This document shows, one piece after another, positions 1 to 5,738 of a stretch of DNA of 6,561 bases. Each line of letters begins with the position of its first letter. Positions within the stretch are counted from its first letter, which is position 1. This stretch comes from Nostocaceae cyanobacterium CSSed10_463m (GTDB lineage: Bacteria; Cyanobacteriota; Cyanobacteriia; Cyanobacteriales; Nostocaceae). The stretch is from NCBI GenBank assembly GCA_003556955.1, contig PWQB01000577.1:1-6561 (forward strand). The letters are read 5' to 3'. The notes below the pieces were generated by a model, which was given only the letters and a program-made list of their open reading frames with translations, was not told where the DNA came from and made no database searches. Both the position numbers and the translations under genes were made by a program.

Positions 1-14
1 CCCGCCTGCGCGGG
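1..14 (-). terminator. Possible terminator hairpin cut by the left edge
   Basis: CCCGC (1-5), loop CTGC, then GCGGG (10-14) forms a 5-bp GC stem. The adjacent TTAAAAA on the right is a T-rich run entering the stem when read on the minus strand. It lies about 44 bases past the methyltransferase stop, where a terminator for that gene would be expected. Any T tract that would follow it on the minus strand lies outside the window, so this is only a candidate. Confidence 0.35.
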
Positions 15-57
15 TTAAAAACCATCCTCTTAGAAGTCCCTAACAGAACAAACATCA

Positions 58-744
58 TTAATTAATGGTGATTTTCTGATACTCCAGGCGTACTTGTGGA
101 ATATCCACCCGTTCACCCTCATGAAATAGAATTCGGCTGACTTCTTGCAAACCCAATTCTGTAAATTGGGCTAATTCAGAATTAGACAAAGGCCAGGGAG
201 GTCCATCAGGTTCCACCTCTGTCTCCCGCAACCGATTAATCACGACTAAAGTTCCTGCGACAGCGACTACAGAAGCCACCGATGCAATTACAGTAGAACG
301 GAGACTTAAAGGTAAAGCTTGGATATTCCTAATTTCTACAACTAAGTCAAAAGCCTGATGCCATTGTGAAGGCAGCGTCAATAAATCTGCAACTACATAG
401 TTAACAGAAGAATCAGGAAATCGTTGCTGACACCAATCAATAGCCGTAGGTGAAATATCAAAAGCAGTAACTTGAAATCCCCTTGCGGCTAAAGCCTCTG
501 CATCATCTCCCAAACCGCACCCAATCACTAACGCTGAATGTCCCTCACCTTCAGGGTTAAAAGTAGTTAACCAATCTTGTAAATAAGGATGACAAGTTAA
601 CTTAGCCCAAGGAATTTGTGTCACATCACCCTGAGACTGACTATACAAAACATCAAACCATGCAGTAGGATTAGACTCTTCTATAGCTTGAGTCGCTAAC
701 TGTTTCACCCGTTGCTGTAAACCTTCCGGCTGTTTCTCAAACAT
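58..744 (-). CDS. Class I SAM-dependent methyltransferase, small-molecule type
   Basis: A 228-residue protein with a Rossmann-type SAM-binding core. Motif I is ALVIGCGLGDDA (residues 71-82). The acidic end of strand 2 is FDIS (D96, expected to bind the SAM ribose), D120 in VVADLLTLP fits the adenine-binding loop, and FDLVVEIRNIQAL (132-144) is the strand 4/motif II region. The N-terminal PTAWFDVLYSQ and the GPPWPL segment (181-186) resemble thiopurine/UbiE-like small-molecule methyltransferases more than DNA or rRNA enzymes. The substrate cannot be read from sequence. It is probably soluble, with no signal peptide. The start is supported by GGAG eight bases upstream, inside a dispersed repeat. 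It is codirectional with the upstream protease gene but separated from it by a terminator, so it probably has its own weak promoter or depends on readthrough. Confidence 0.85.
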   Translation of the reverse strand: MFEKQPEGLQQRVKQLATQAIEESNPTAWFDVLYSQSQGDVTQIPWAKLTCHPYLQDWLTTFNPEGEGHSALVIGCGLGDDAEALAARGFQVTAFDISPTAIDWCQQRFPDSSVNYVVADLLTLPSQWHQAFDLVVEIRNIQALPLSLRSTVIASVASVVAVAGTLVVINRLRETEVEPDGPPWPLSNSELAQFTELGLQEVSRILFHEGERVDIPQVRLEYQKITIN

Positions 745-750
745 CTCTAA

Positions 751-756
751 CTCTCC
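751..756 (-). promoter_or_regulatory. Methyltransferase ribosome binding site, provided by a repeat
   Basis: On the minus strand GGAGAG is followed by six bases (TTAGAG) and the ATG ending at 744. This fixes the methyltransferase start. The purine run is the edge of the GCGCCTCT repeat element next to it. Confidence 0.55.
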
Positions 757-780
757 GCGCCTCTGCGCCTCTGCGTGAGA
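751..780. repeat. Dispersed GCGCCTCT-type short tandem repeat
   Basis: Two exact 8-base units GCGCCTCT (757-764 and 765-772) are followed by a diverged unit GCGTGAGA (773-780), with a CTCTCC flank. From memory, elements reading ACGCAGAGGCGCAGAGG on one strand recur in the intergenic DNA of Nostoc-type cyanobacteria. The copy fills nearly all the space between the protease terminator and the methyltransferase start. Confidence 0.6.
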
Positions 781-783
781 TCC

Positions 784-808
784 AAAAAACCCCCAGACAA
801 TCTGAGGG
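784..808 (-). terminator. Intrinsic terminator of the site-2 protease gene
   Basis: Read on the minus strand, CCCTCAGA, loop TTG and TCTGGGGG form an 8-bp stem with one T-G wobble. Six T residues follow directly (plus-strand A 784-789). It begins about 30 bases after the protease stop codon. The plus-strand side also has a T run (ATTTTTG after 808), so it may act in both directions. It separates the protease transcript from the methyltransferase. Confidence 0.8.
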
Positions 809-839
809 ATTTTTGAATTTATGCAATTTTTCTAGAAAA

Positions 840-1964
840 TTATACAGGATTAGCTTGGGTTCTATTTTGCAGTAGCTGAATAATCGCTGTTTTTTCTAAA
901 ATCCCTACCAGTACACCGTTCTCACGAATTACAGAAAGGGTAGATAACTTCTTTTGTTCAAGTAACTGTACTACTTCCAACAGAGGTTGGTCTGATTTAA
1001 CGGTGCTAGATTCCTCAATGGACTTCATTACTGCACTGACTGGAGTTTCTGACCACTGTGTTGTGGGAATAGTCCGTAAATCGTTGAGGTTAATTGCACC
1101 AATTAATTTTTCATCTTCATCAGTGACTAAGAATGTTTTCCAGTCTTGATTGTTAAAAATTCGTTGGTCAGCAAACTCTCTGAGGCTGGTATTGGCAGAT
1201 ACAACGGGGCTATTAAAGGTAACAGCATCTGCTGCTGTCAAACCTGTGAATTTTTCCTGTACTCTCGCAAATTGTGCTGTTTTACCAGCATTTTGCAACA
1301 AGAAGAAACCGATTAATAAGTTCCAAAAGTTAGCGAAGCTACCAAAGAATACTAGGGGAATTAAGCCAGATGCGATCGCTACCCAACCAAATACTTGTCC
1401 GACTCGACTAGCAAAAGTTACACCTTTGTAGGGGTTGCCTGTAATCTTCCACACAGCAGCCTTGAGGATATTACCACCGTCTAAAGGCAAGCCAGGAATC
1501 AGGTTAAATAATGCTAATGCTAAGTTAACAGAAGCCAGAACACCAAGGATAGCTGCGGTTGCACCTGTAGCTGCGGTAGTGACACCGATGGCTGTAAATA
1601 CACCACAGAGCAAGAGGCTAACTAAAGGCCCGGCGATCGCCACCCAAAATGCTTCACCTGGGGTTTCCGATTCTTTTTCTAAACTCGCCAAGCCACCAAA
1701 TATAAATAATGTGATGGATTTAACATCAATACCTTGACGAATTGCGACAAAACTATGTCCTAATTCATGGGCGACGACAGAGGCAAACAATAACAACGCT
1801 GTCATCAATCCCAGTGTTAAAGCTAGTCCCCCAGACAACCAGGGAAATTGTGCCGTCAGTCCACTGCTATAACTCCAAGCTACCAAGCCTAGAACTAGGA
1901 ACCACGACGGATGGATATAGAAGGGAATCCCGAAGAGATTACCAACGCGAATTGTGCCATTCAT
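840..1964 (-). CDS. Site-2 protease family (M50) membrane zinc metalloprotease with CBS domain pair
   Basis: An intramembrane zinc protease of the S2P/SpoIVFB-like group, 374 residues from the start chosen here. HELGH (residues 66-70) supplies two zinc-ligand histidines and the catalytic Glu. NLIPGLPLDGG (154-164) carries the third ligand, Asp162. Hydrophobic segments are near 19-36, 45-65, 108-130, 134-153, 191-209 and just after, giving a multi-pass core. The C-terminal part, about 242-374, is soluble and looks like two CBS domains, which in this family usually sense adenine nucleotides. The family cleaves membrane-bound regulators such as anti-sigma factors; the substrate here is unknown. 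An upstream in-frame ATG ends at 1985 (adds MYLKVYG), but it lacks a Shine-Dalgarno. The ATG ending at 1964 has AAAGGTG six bases upstream and begins MNGTIRVGNLFGIP, as I recall for homologues. The gene is divergent from the haloperoxidase and has its own terminator. Confidence 0.92.
   Translation of the reverse strand: MNGTIRVGNLFGIPFYIHPSWFLVLGLVAWSYSSGLTAQFPWLSGGLALTLGLMTALLLFASVVAHELGHSFVAIRQGIDVKSITLFIFGGLASLEKESETPGEAFWVAIAGPLVSLLLCGVFTAIGVTTAATGATAAILGVLASVNLALALFNLIPGLPLDGGNILKAAVWKITGNPYKGVTFASRVGQVFGWVAIASGLIPLVFFGSFANFWNLLIGFFLLQNAGKTAQFARVQEKFTGLTAADAVTFNSPVVSANTSLREFADQRIFNNQDWKTFLVTDEDEKLIGAINLNDLRTIPTTQWSETPVSAVMKSIEESSTVKSDQPLLEVVQLLEQKKLSTLSVIRENGVLVGILEKTAIIQLLQNRTQANPV
1632..1641. 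repeat. HIP1 site, full GGCGATCGCC decamer
   Basis: This is the one full-length HIP1 palindrome in the window. The core octamer GCGATCGC also occurs at 1372-1379, 2126-2133, 4855-4862, 5577-5584 and 6540-6547, about one per 1.1 kb and far above chance. HIP1 over-representation is a recognised signature of many cyanobacterial genomes. Most copies here lie inside genes; the one at 2126 is intergenic. Confidence 0.85.
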
Positions 1965-1970
1965 GCCGTA

Positions 1971-1977
1971 CACCTTT
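1971..1977 (-). promoter_or_regulatory. Ribosome binding site deciding the protease start
   Basis: On the minus strand AAAGGTG is followed by six bases (TACGGC) and the ATG at 1964-1962. The ATG at 1985-1983 has only AATCTCTTACAG before it, with no usable anti-Shine-Dalgarno match. This favours the shorter protein. Confidence 0.65.
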
Positions 1978-2071
1978 AAATACATCTGTAAGAGATTTGC
2001 TTTTGCTGTTCTCTATGAGTTTATTGTAACGTAATGTTAAAAAAAGTTACTCTTGGGCATAGTTGTGGTAT

Positions 2072-2089
2072 CCGCCCCTTTTAGGGCGG
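2072..2089. repeat. GC-rich inverted repeat in the divergent spacer
   Basis: CCGCCC (2072-2077), spacer CTTTTA, then GGGCGG (2084-2089): a perfect 6-bp GC stem with a 6-base loop. It is not followed by a T tract on either strand, so it is not a standard terminator. It may be a DNA-binding site, a structured leader element or an intergenic repeat. Confidence 0.45.
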
Positions 2090-2350
2090 TTGTTGGGAAT
2101 AAATTCTCCACCTTTCCGAAATGCAGCGATCGCAATAGGTATATATAAGTATGTTCAAACAACGCTAGTTACTCAATCTTGAAAAAGTGTGTGCTTTCCC
2201 AGCCTGAATAACTTGTAATTGTTACCCGCAGATTTGAACATTAAATTTTCTCGATAGTGTCAAATAGCCTCTAGCTACCAGATTGTACTTTTATCTTTCA
2301 GATAAGAGCATATCGGGATGGTCAATAATATCTACTTTTTTAAATTTCTC

Positions 2351-2355
2351 AAGGA
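2351..2355 (+). promoter_or_regulatory. Ribosome binding site supporting the haloperoxidase start
   Basis: AAGGA is followed by ten bases and ATG at 2366. The alternative ATG at 2318 is preceded by GAGCATATCGGG, a weak match at best. The spacing of ten is at the long end of the usual range, so the choice is likely but not certain. Confidence 0.45.
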
Positions 2356-2365
2356 ACTTCACATC

Positions 2366-4027
2366 ATGCGTCCAGAACGTCCAGCACGTCCCACACCACC
2401 AGCGCGTCCAGCACGTCCAGCGCGTCCAGCGCGTCCAGAACCTTCAGATTGTAAAGAACTTGGCCCTGAAAACAGTAAACAACGGCAAACATCATCTCGT
2501 AAAATTCGCCAAGATGCAGCAAAAATTGCCTTTAGCAGAGGTATTGAAGATCATGTTTGTAATGGTGAAGAACAGGAATATTTAGGTGCTGATGGATCTC
2601 CTAATTATATAGCTAACTTCTCGAAAGGTTTGCCACACAATCAACTAGGCGAAGTAGATCCCAAAGCCTACAATACCCTACTCAAAGCTCTCAAAAGTGG
2701 CAAACCACAGGACTTTGAGGCTATTACTCTGGGTAAAGGGCGCAAATTAGTTAATCCACAAGCCGGACTAGGTTTTGACCTCCAGGGCCCTGACGGTCAT
2801 GCAATTACTATCCCCCCTGCACCCCGCATTGACTCGCCCAGAAACTCCGGGGAAGCGGCTGAAGTTTACTGGATGGCGTTGTTGCGGGATATCAATTTCA
2901 CTGACTTTAGCCAAAAGTCCCTAGTACAGGAAGCCGTAGCAGATTTATCGCAGTTTTCCGATTTTCGTGGCCCCAAAATTGGCGGAAGTATCACCCCAGA
3001 AACCCTTTTCCGAGGTAATTCTGCTGGTGATTTAATTGGCCCTTATATTTCCCAGTTTTTGCTCAAGGATATTACCTATGGTTCCCTGACAATTTCTCAA
3101 AGACAGAAAACTGTCCTACCAGATATTAATTATTTGACTGATTACGACGAGTGGCTAAACGTGCAGAACGGTGGTGCTACAGGTGCAGATCAATTTGATC
3201 CTACACCCCGCTACATTCGCAATATCAGAGATATTGGTCAGTACGTCCACGTTGATGCTCTTTACGAAGCTTATCTGAATGCTTGTTTAATTCTATTAGA
3301 TATTCAGGCTCCAATGGATGAAGGGAACCCCTACAATAATTCAAAAACTCAAGCCGGGTTTGCTACTTTAGGTGGTCCACACATCCTAAGTTTGGTAACT
3401 GAAGTCGCAACTAGAGCGCTCAAAGCTATATGGTTCCAAAAGTGGTTTGTGCATCGTCGCTTGCGTCCAGAAGCTTTTGGTGGACTAGTTCACAACCATC
3501 TCACCGGAAAGGCAGAATATCCTATTGATCAGGAGATTTTAAATTCGGGTGTGTTGGAAAAAGTTTACAGTCGCTATGGTACTTACTTGCTACCAATGGC
3601 ATTTCCCGAAGGTTCTCCCACTCATCCCGCCTATGGTGCTGGACACGCTATCGTCGCTGGTGCTTGTGTGACAATTCTCAAAGCTTGGTTCGATGAATCT
3701 TGGCAGATTAAGAATCCCGTAGTTCCCAATGATGACGGTACTGAGCTAATAGCATACGATGGTGCTGATGCCGCACAGATAACTGTTGGTGGTGAATTAA
3801 ATAAAGTAGCTGCTAACATTTCACTTGGTCGTGATGGTGCTGGTGTTCACTGGCGCACAGACTATACTGAGTCAATCAAACTAGGTGAGCAAATAGCCAT
3901 TGGACTTTTGCAAGAACAATCTCTTACCTATAATGAAGAACATTGCTTCTCTTTAACTAAATTCGATAACACAAAAGTGAAAATTTCTCGCGACGAGGCG
4001 AAACACTTAATAAGTGCAACCGAATAG
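2366..4027 (+). CDS. Vanadium-dependent haloperoxidase (bromoperoxidase type, PAP2 superfamily)
   Basis: Enzymes of this family use bound vanadate and H2O2 to oxidise halides to hypohalous species. The protein has 553 residues from this start (569 from the ATG at 2318). The three vanadate-binding segments are present in order and with family spacing: KWFVHRRLRP (K359, R367), SPTHPAYGAGHA (H420, G426, H427) and LGRDGAGVHW (R489, H495). H495 would bind vanadium and H427 would be the acid-base His. His at 420, where fungal chloroperoxidase has Phe, fits the algal/cyanobacterial bromoperoxidase type. Ala425 stands where Ser is usual in P-S-G-H. Phosphatases of the PAP2 superfamily share the fold, but the length and the HRxxRPE and GVHWRTD contexts favour the haloperoxidase. 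Residues 2-25 are Arg-Pro-rich tandem repeats. I see no clear signal peptide or membrane segment. It is a single-gene unit with its own terminator, convergent with the DUF4168 gene. Confidence 0.88.
   Translation: MRPERPARPTPPARPARPARPARPEPSDCKELGPENSKQRQTSSRKIRQDAAKIAFSRGIEDHVCNGEEQEYLGADGSPNYIANFSKGLPHNQLGEVDPKAYNTLLKALKSGKPQDFEAITLGKGRKLVNPQAGLGFDLQGPDGHAITIPPAPRIDSPRNSGEAAEVYWMALLRDINFTDFSQKSLVQEAVADLSQFSDFRGPKIGGSITPETLFRGNSAGDLIGPYISQFLLKDITYGSLTISQRQKTVLPDINYLTDYDEWLNVQNGGATGADQFDPTPRYIRNIRDIGQYVHVDALYEAYLNACLILLDIQAPMDEGNPYNNSKTQAGFATLGGPHILSLVTEVATRALKAIWFQKWFVHRRLRPEAFGGLVHNHLTGKAEYPIDQEILNSGVLEKVYSRYGTYLLPMAFPEGSPTHPAYGAGHAIVAGACVTILKAWFDESWQIKNPVVPNDDGTELIAYDGADAAQITVGGELNKVAANISLGRDGAGVHWRTDYTESIKLGEQIAIGLLQEQSLTYNEEHCFSLTKFDNTKVKISRDEAKHLISATE
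2369..2440 (+). repeat. In-frame 9-bp tandem repeat encoding Arg-Pro-Ala units
   Basis: Eight consecutive 9-base units with consensus CGTCCAGCG begin directly after the ATG at 2366. They encode RPE, RPA, RPT, PPA, RPA, RPA, RPA and RPE. The units at 2405-2431 are nearly identical (CGTCCAGCA, CGTCCAGCG, CGTCCAGCG), and units three and four are the most diverged. Because the unit is a multiple of three, copy-number change would alter tail length without a frameshift. Confidence 0.9.
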
Positions 4028-4043
4028 TTATTAACTAATCTTT

Positions 4044-4073
4044 CCCCTCGGCGTAAACCGGGGGTACTTTTTT
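4044..4073 (+). terminator. Intrinsic terminator of the haloperoxidase gene
   Basis: CCCC-T-CGG (4044-4051), loop CGTAAA, then CCGGGGG (4058-4064) gives a 7-bp GC stem with one bulged T. TAC and six T residues (4068-4073) follow. It begins 17 bases past the stop codon. In the opposite direction the stem is followed by AAAG, so it should not terminate the convergent DUF4168 transcript efficiently. Confidence 0.85.
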
Positions 4074-4091
4074 GCATTTATTCAACCAAGA

Positions 4092-4562
4092 TTATGGTTT
4101 CCTTTGCAGACGGATCAATGTGTTGTAAACTTGCCGCTTTAAGTTATTATTATTTTGTAGCTCTATAGTAATTTTGTTAAAGCGATCAATAGTAAGTCCA
4201 TTGTCTTCGACTATTTTTTGAGAGCGATTACAGTAATTAACTGCAATTTCTTGAGCTTGCCGTGGTAGGGTGTTCATGCTTCTGGGATCGTTGCAAATGA
4301 TTTTGGGTATTTCTCCGCCCCCAATTAATCTTTTAATCTCATCAAAAGCCTGTTGTCGTGGTGTTTCCATTGCCAGAACAGCTTGGGCATAGTTGGTAAT
4401 ATCATCAGTGTTGTTAGCCGTGGGTGTTTGAGCCTTCACCTGGGGTATAAAGGAGAGACTGCCGGTAACTACACTAGCTGTGGTGAGAAGACCGAACAGT
4501 AAACTCCGAGGAAATAGATGTTGCAGGCGAGATGGAAAAAATAAATTAGAAATTCTTTTCAT
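4092..4562 (-). CDS. Secreted DUF4168-type conserved protein
   Basis: A 156-residue protein of unknown function. The N-terminus has basic residues, a hydrophobic stretch (about 19-39, LFGLLTTASVVTGSLSF) and a likely signal peptidase I site after VKA (residue 44), so the mature protein of about 112 residues should be exported to the periplasm or beyond. The mature part resembles DUF4168 as I remember it: DITNYAQAVLAMETPRQQAFDE (54-75) opens the domain and GLTIDRFNKITIELQNN (122-138) matches its GLS-x-ERFNEI-type helix. The mature region has two cysteines, C90 and C111, that could form a disulfide. There is no obvious Shine-Dalgarno before the ATG; the next in-frame Met is residue 66, which would remove the signal peptide, so this start stands. 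It converges on the haloperoxidase and lies about 90 bases downstream of holA on the same strand. Confidence 0.75.
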   Translation of the reverse strand: MKRISNLFFPSRLQHLFPRSLLFGLLTTASVVTGSLSFIPQVKAQTPTANNTDDITNYAQAVLAMETPRQQAFDEIKRLIGGGEIPKIICNDPRSMNTLPRQAQEIAVNYCNRSQKIVEDNGLTIDRFNKITIELQNNNNLKRQVYNTLIRLQRKP

Positions 4563-4600
4563 ACAGAGATATAGTAAGGATATGTTAATGGTTTTGAATT

Positions 4601-4629
4601 ATTTTAGGCTTGAGAAGTTCCAGGGAACT
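4601..4629 (-). promoter_or_regulatory. Candidate promoter/operator upstream of the DUF4168 gene
   Basis: The palindrome AGTTCC-AG-GGAACT occupies 4616-4629. On the minus strand a -10-like TAAAAT (4606-4601) follows ten bases later, so the palindrome overlaps the -35 position. This would suit a repressor or activator site. No good -35 hexamer is present. No T tract follows the palindrome, so it is not a terminator for holA. The regulator is unidentified and the call is speculative. Confidence 0.3.
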
Positions 4630-4652
4630 GTTTGCCAATTAGATTTTGATAT

Positions 4653-5648
4653 TTAACGTCTGTTGCCTTGGCATACTTGACAAAGTTCGATTATTTTAGT
4701 TTGAAGTGCAGATACTTCCGTGGCTCCTTGCTTGAGACTCACTTCTAACTCTAATAATAGTGGTAAGCAGGAGATTAGTTGCTGTACAGAAAGTCCATTG
4801 ACTTCTTGCTGTAAAAAGTAAATTCGTTTGGGATTGTTAATCTCGGCAAATTTAGCGATCGCTTGGGGATTGCGTTCTCCACTTTCCATCGCCATCTTGA
4901 CTAATAACCAGGTACGAAATTGACCTATGAGAGTAGCAACTACCTTTAGTCCTGGTTCGGCCGCATTGATGAGGTCAGCCAAAATAGTTAAAGCCTTAGC
5001 GGTATCTCCCATTCTAATCGCTGCTGCTAATTGTAAACTATTTTGAGTGGTATTTCTAACTAATTGTGTAATGGTAGCTACGTCTAAAGGCTTACCGCTA
5101 TCCGATGTATAAAGACGTAGTTTTTCCATTTCATTATACAGTAGCCGTGTATCATTGCCTACAGCCTCTGCTAAAATTTCCGCAGTCTGGGGAGTGAGTT
5201 TCACCCCCACAGTTTGAGCAACTTGATTCACAGACTTTACCAGTAAATCTGTTTTCCAAGGTGGGATGAGGGGAAATTCTCGAAATTCATCGGCAGATTT
5301 TTTCAGTAATTTGGTAGACTTCAGGCGTTCATCTGGTTTGTTACGGCTGGTGAGTAATAACCAAGAATTTTCGGGAATCACTGACAGAGTGCGCGTCAGT
5401 TCTGCTAGAATATTTTCTGGGCAATGCTGAAAAAGATTAGTATTCATTAGCCACACCAACCGTCCACCAGCACCAAAGGGCGGTGTCATGACTTCATTTA
5501 AACCGGTAATTGCTGCGTCGGCTTGGTCTGGGGATAAAGAGGTATAATTAAAACTTATCCAGAGAGGATCGAGGATGCGATCGCGCAATATGGTTACTGC
5601 TTTTTCGATAGCAAAATCATCCTCACCCCAGTATACATAAATTGGCAT
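4653..5648 (-). CDS. holA: DNA polymerase III subunit delta
   Basis: The delta subunit of the clamp-loader complex, which opens the beta sliding clamp. It has 331 residues, close to the usual length of about 340. The degenerate AAA+ N-terminus is YVYWGEDDFAIEKAV (4-18), where GED replaces a true P-loop as is normal for delta, which does not hydrolyse ATP. Next come TPPFGAGGRLVWL (55-67), the SWLLLTSRNKPDERLK strand and linker (95-110), and the strongly conserved AVGNDTRLLYNEMEKLRLY box (162-180). From about residue 202 the helical collar domain begins (NSLQLAAAIRMGD, then GLKVVATLIGQFRTWLL). The start has GAGGT six bases upstream. It is divergent from the ureidoglycolate lyase gene across 90 bases. 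Expression is expected to be low and constitutive; a -10-like TATTAT is at 5698-5693. Confidence 0.93.
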   Translation of the reverse strand: MPIYVYWGEDDFAIEKAVTILRDRILDPLWISFNYTSLSPDQADAAITGLNEVMTPPFGAGGRLVWLMNTNLFQHCPENILAELTRTLSVIPENSWLLLTSRNKPDERLKSTKLLKKSADEFREFPLIPPWKTDLLVKSVNQVAQTVGVKLTPQTAEILAEAVGNDTRLLYNEMEKLRLYTSDSGKPLDVATITQLVRNTTQNSLQLAAAIRMGDTAKALTILADLINAAEPGLKVVATLIGQFRTWLLVKMAMESGERNPQAIAKFAEINNPKRIYFLQQEVNGLSVQQLISCLPLLLELEVSLKQGATEVSALQTKIIELCQVCQGNRR

Positions 5649-5654
5649 AGATTA

Positions 5655-5659
5655 ACCTC
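5655..5659 (-). promoter_or_regulatory. holA ribosome binding site
   Basis: On the minus strand GAGGT is followed by six bases (TAATCT) and the ATG at 5648-5646. This is ideal spacing and supports the chosen start. Confidence 0.6.
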
Positions 5660-5692
5660 ATCGGAGATGCGGGTGGAAGTAGACCGAAAAAG

Positions 5693-5698
5693 ATAATA
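5693..5698 (-). promoter_or_regulatory. Weak candidate -10 element for holA
   Basis: TATTAT on the minus strand matches the -10 consensus at five of six positions and lies about 45 bases before the holA start. The hexamer 17 bases upstream (TTAATG) is a poor -35. The same 90-base gap must also hold the promoter of the ureidoglycolate lyase gene, for which I found no convincing hexamers. Confidence 0.25.
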
Positions 5699-5738
5699 TC
5701 CTAGAATTACACCGACATTAATATTAACAGTCAGATTT

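Larger units (their letters stand above)
1986..2365. other. Divergent intergenic region, protease / haloperoxidase
   Basis: About 380 bases without a convincing gene. It must hold the promoters of both flanking genes. On the minus strand TACAAT (2028-2023) is a plausible -10 for the protease, 58 bases before its start, but no good -35 lies 16-18 bases upstream. On the plus side there is an AT-rich stretch, GGTATATATAAGTATG, near 2138-2153, and TTGAAA near 2180, but no clean -35/-10 pair. It also holds a GC hairpin (2072-2089) and one HIP1 site (2126). I found no convincing GTA-N8-TAC NtcA site and no small ORF with a ribosome binding site. Confidence 0.5.

Noticed and set aside
1150..2029. 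Three plus-strand open frames opposite the protease gene (1150-1431, 1435-1737, 1742-2029)
   Set aside because: They are antisense shadows of a well-supported M50 protease. Their translations are low-complexity, lack recognisable domains and have no credible ribosome binding sites.
2052..2065. 14-base match CTTGGGCATAGTTG between the divergent spacer and the DUF4168 gene (4382-4395)
   Set aside because: One copy is inside conserved coding sequence (NYAQA) and the match does not extend, so a chance match is the simplest reading.
2214..2227. GTAATTGTTAC in the haloperoxidase upstream region as an NtcA site
   Set aside because: The spacing is GTA-N5-TAC, not the GTA-N8-TAC required for NtcA, and no properly spaced -10 follows.
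2369..2440. 9-bp repeats as a CRISPR array or iteron
   Set aside because: Units are contiguous without spacers, far too short for CRISPR, in frame with a real gene, and not beside any replication gene.
2283..2585. Open frame overlapping the start of the haloperoxidase in another frame
   Set aside because: It reads the 9-bp repeat out of frame as repetitive VQRVQ-type sequence and has no domain; the haloperoxidase frame explains the DNA.
3631..3819. 62-codon minus-strand frame inside the haloperoxidase
   Set aside because: It is antisense to the active-site region, short and lacks features; a shadow of the real gene.
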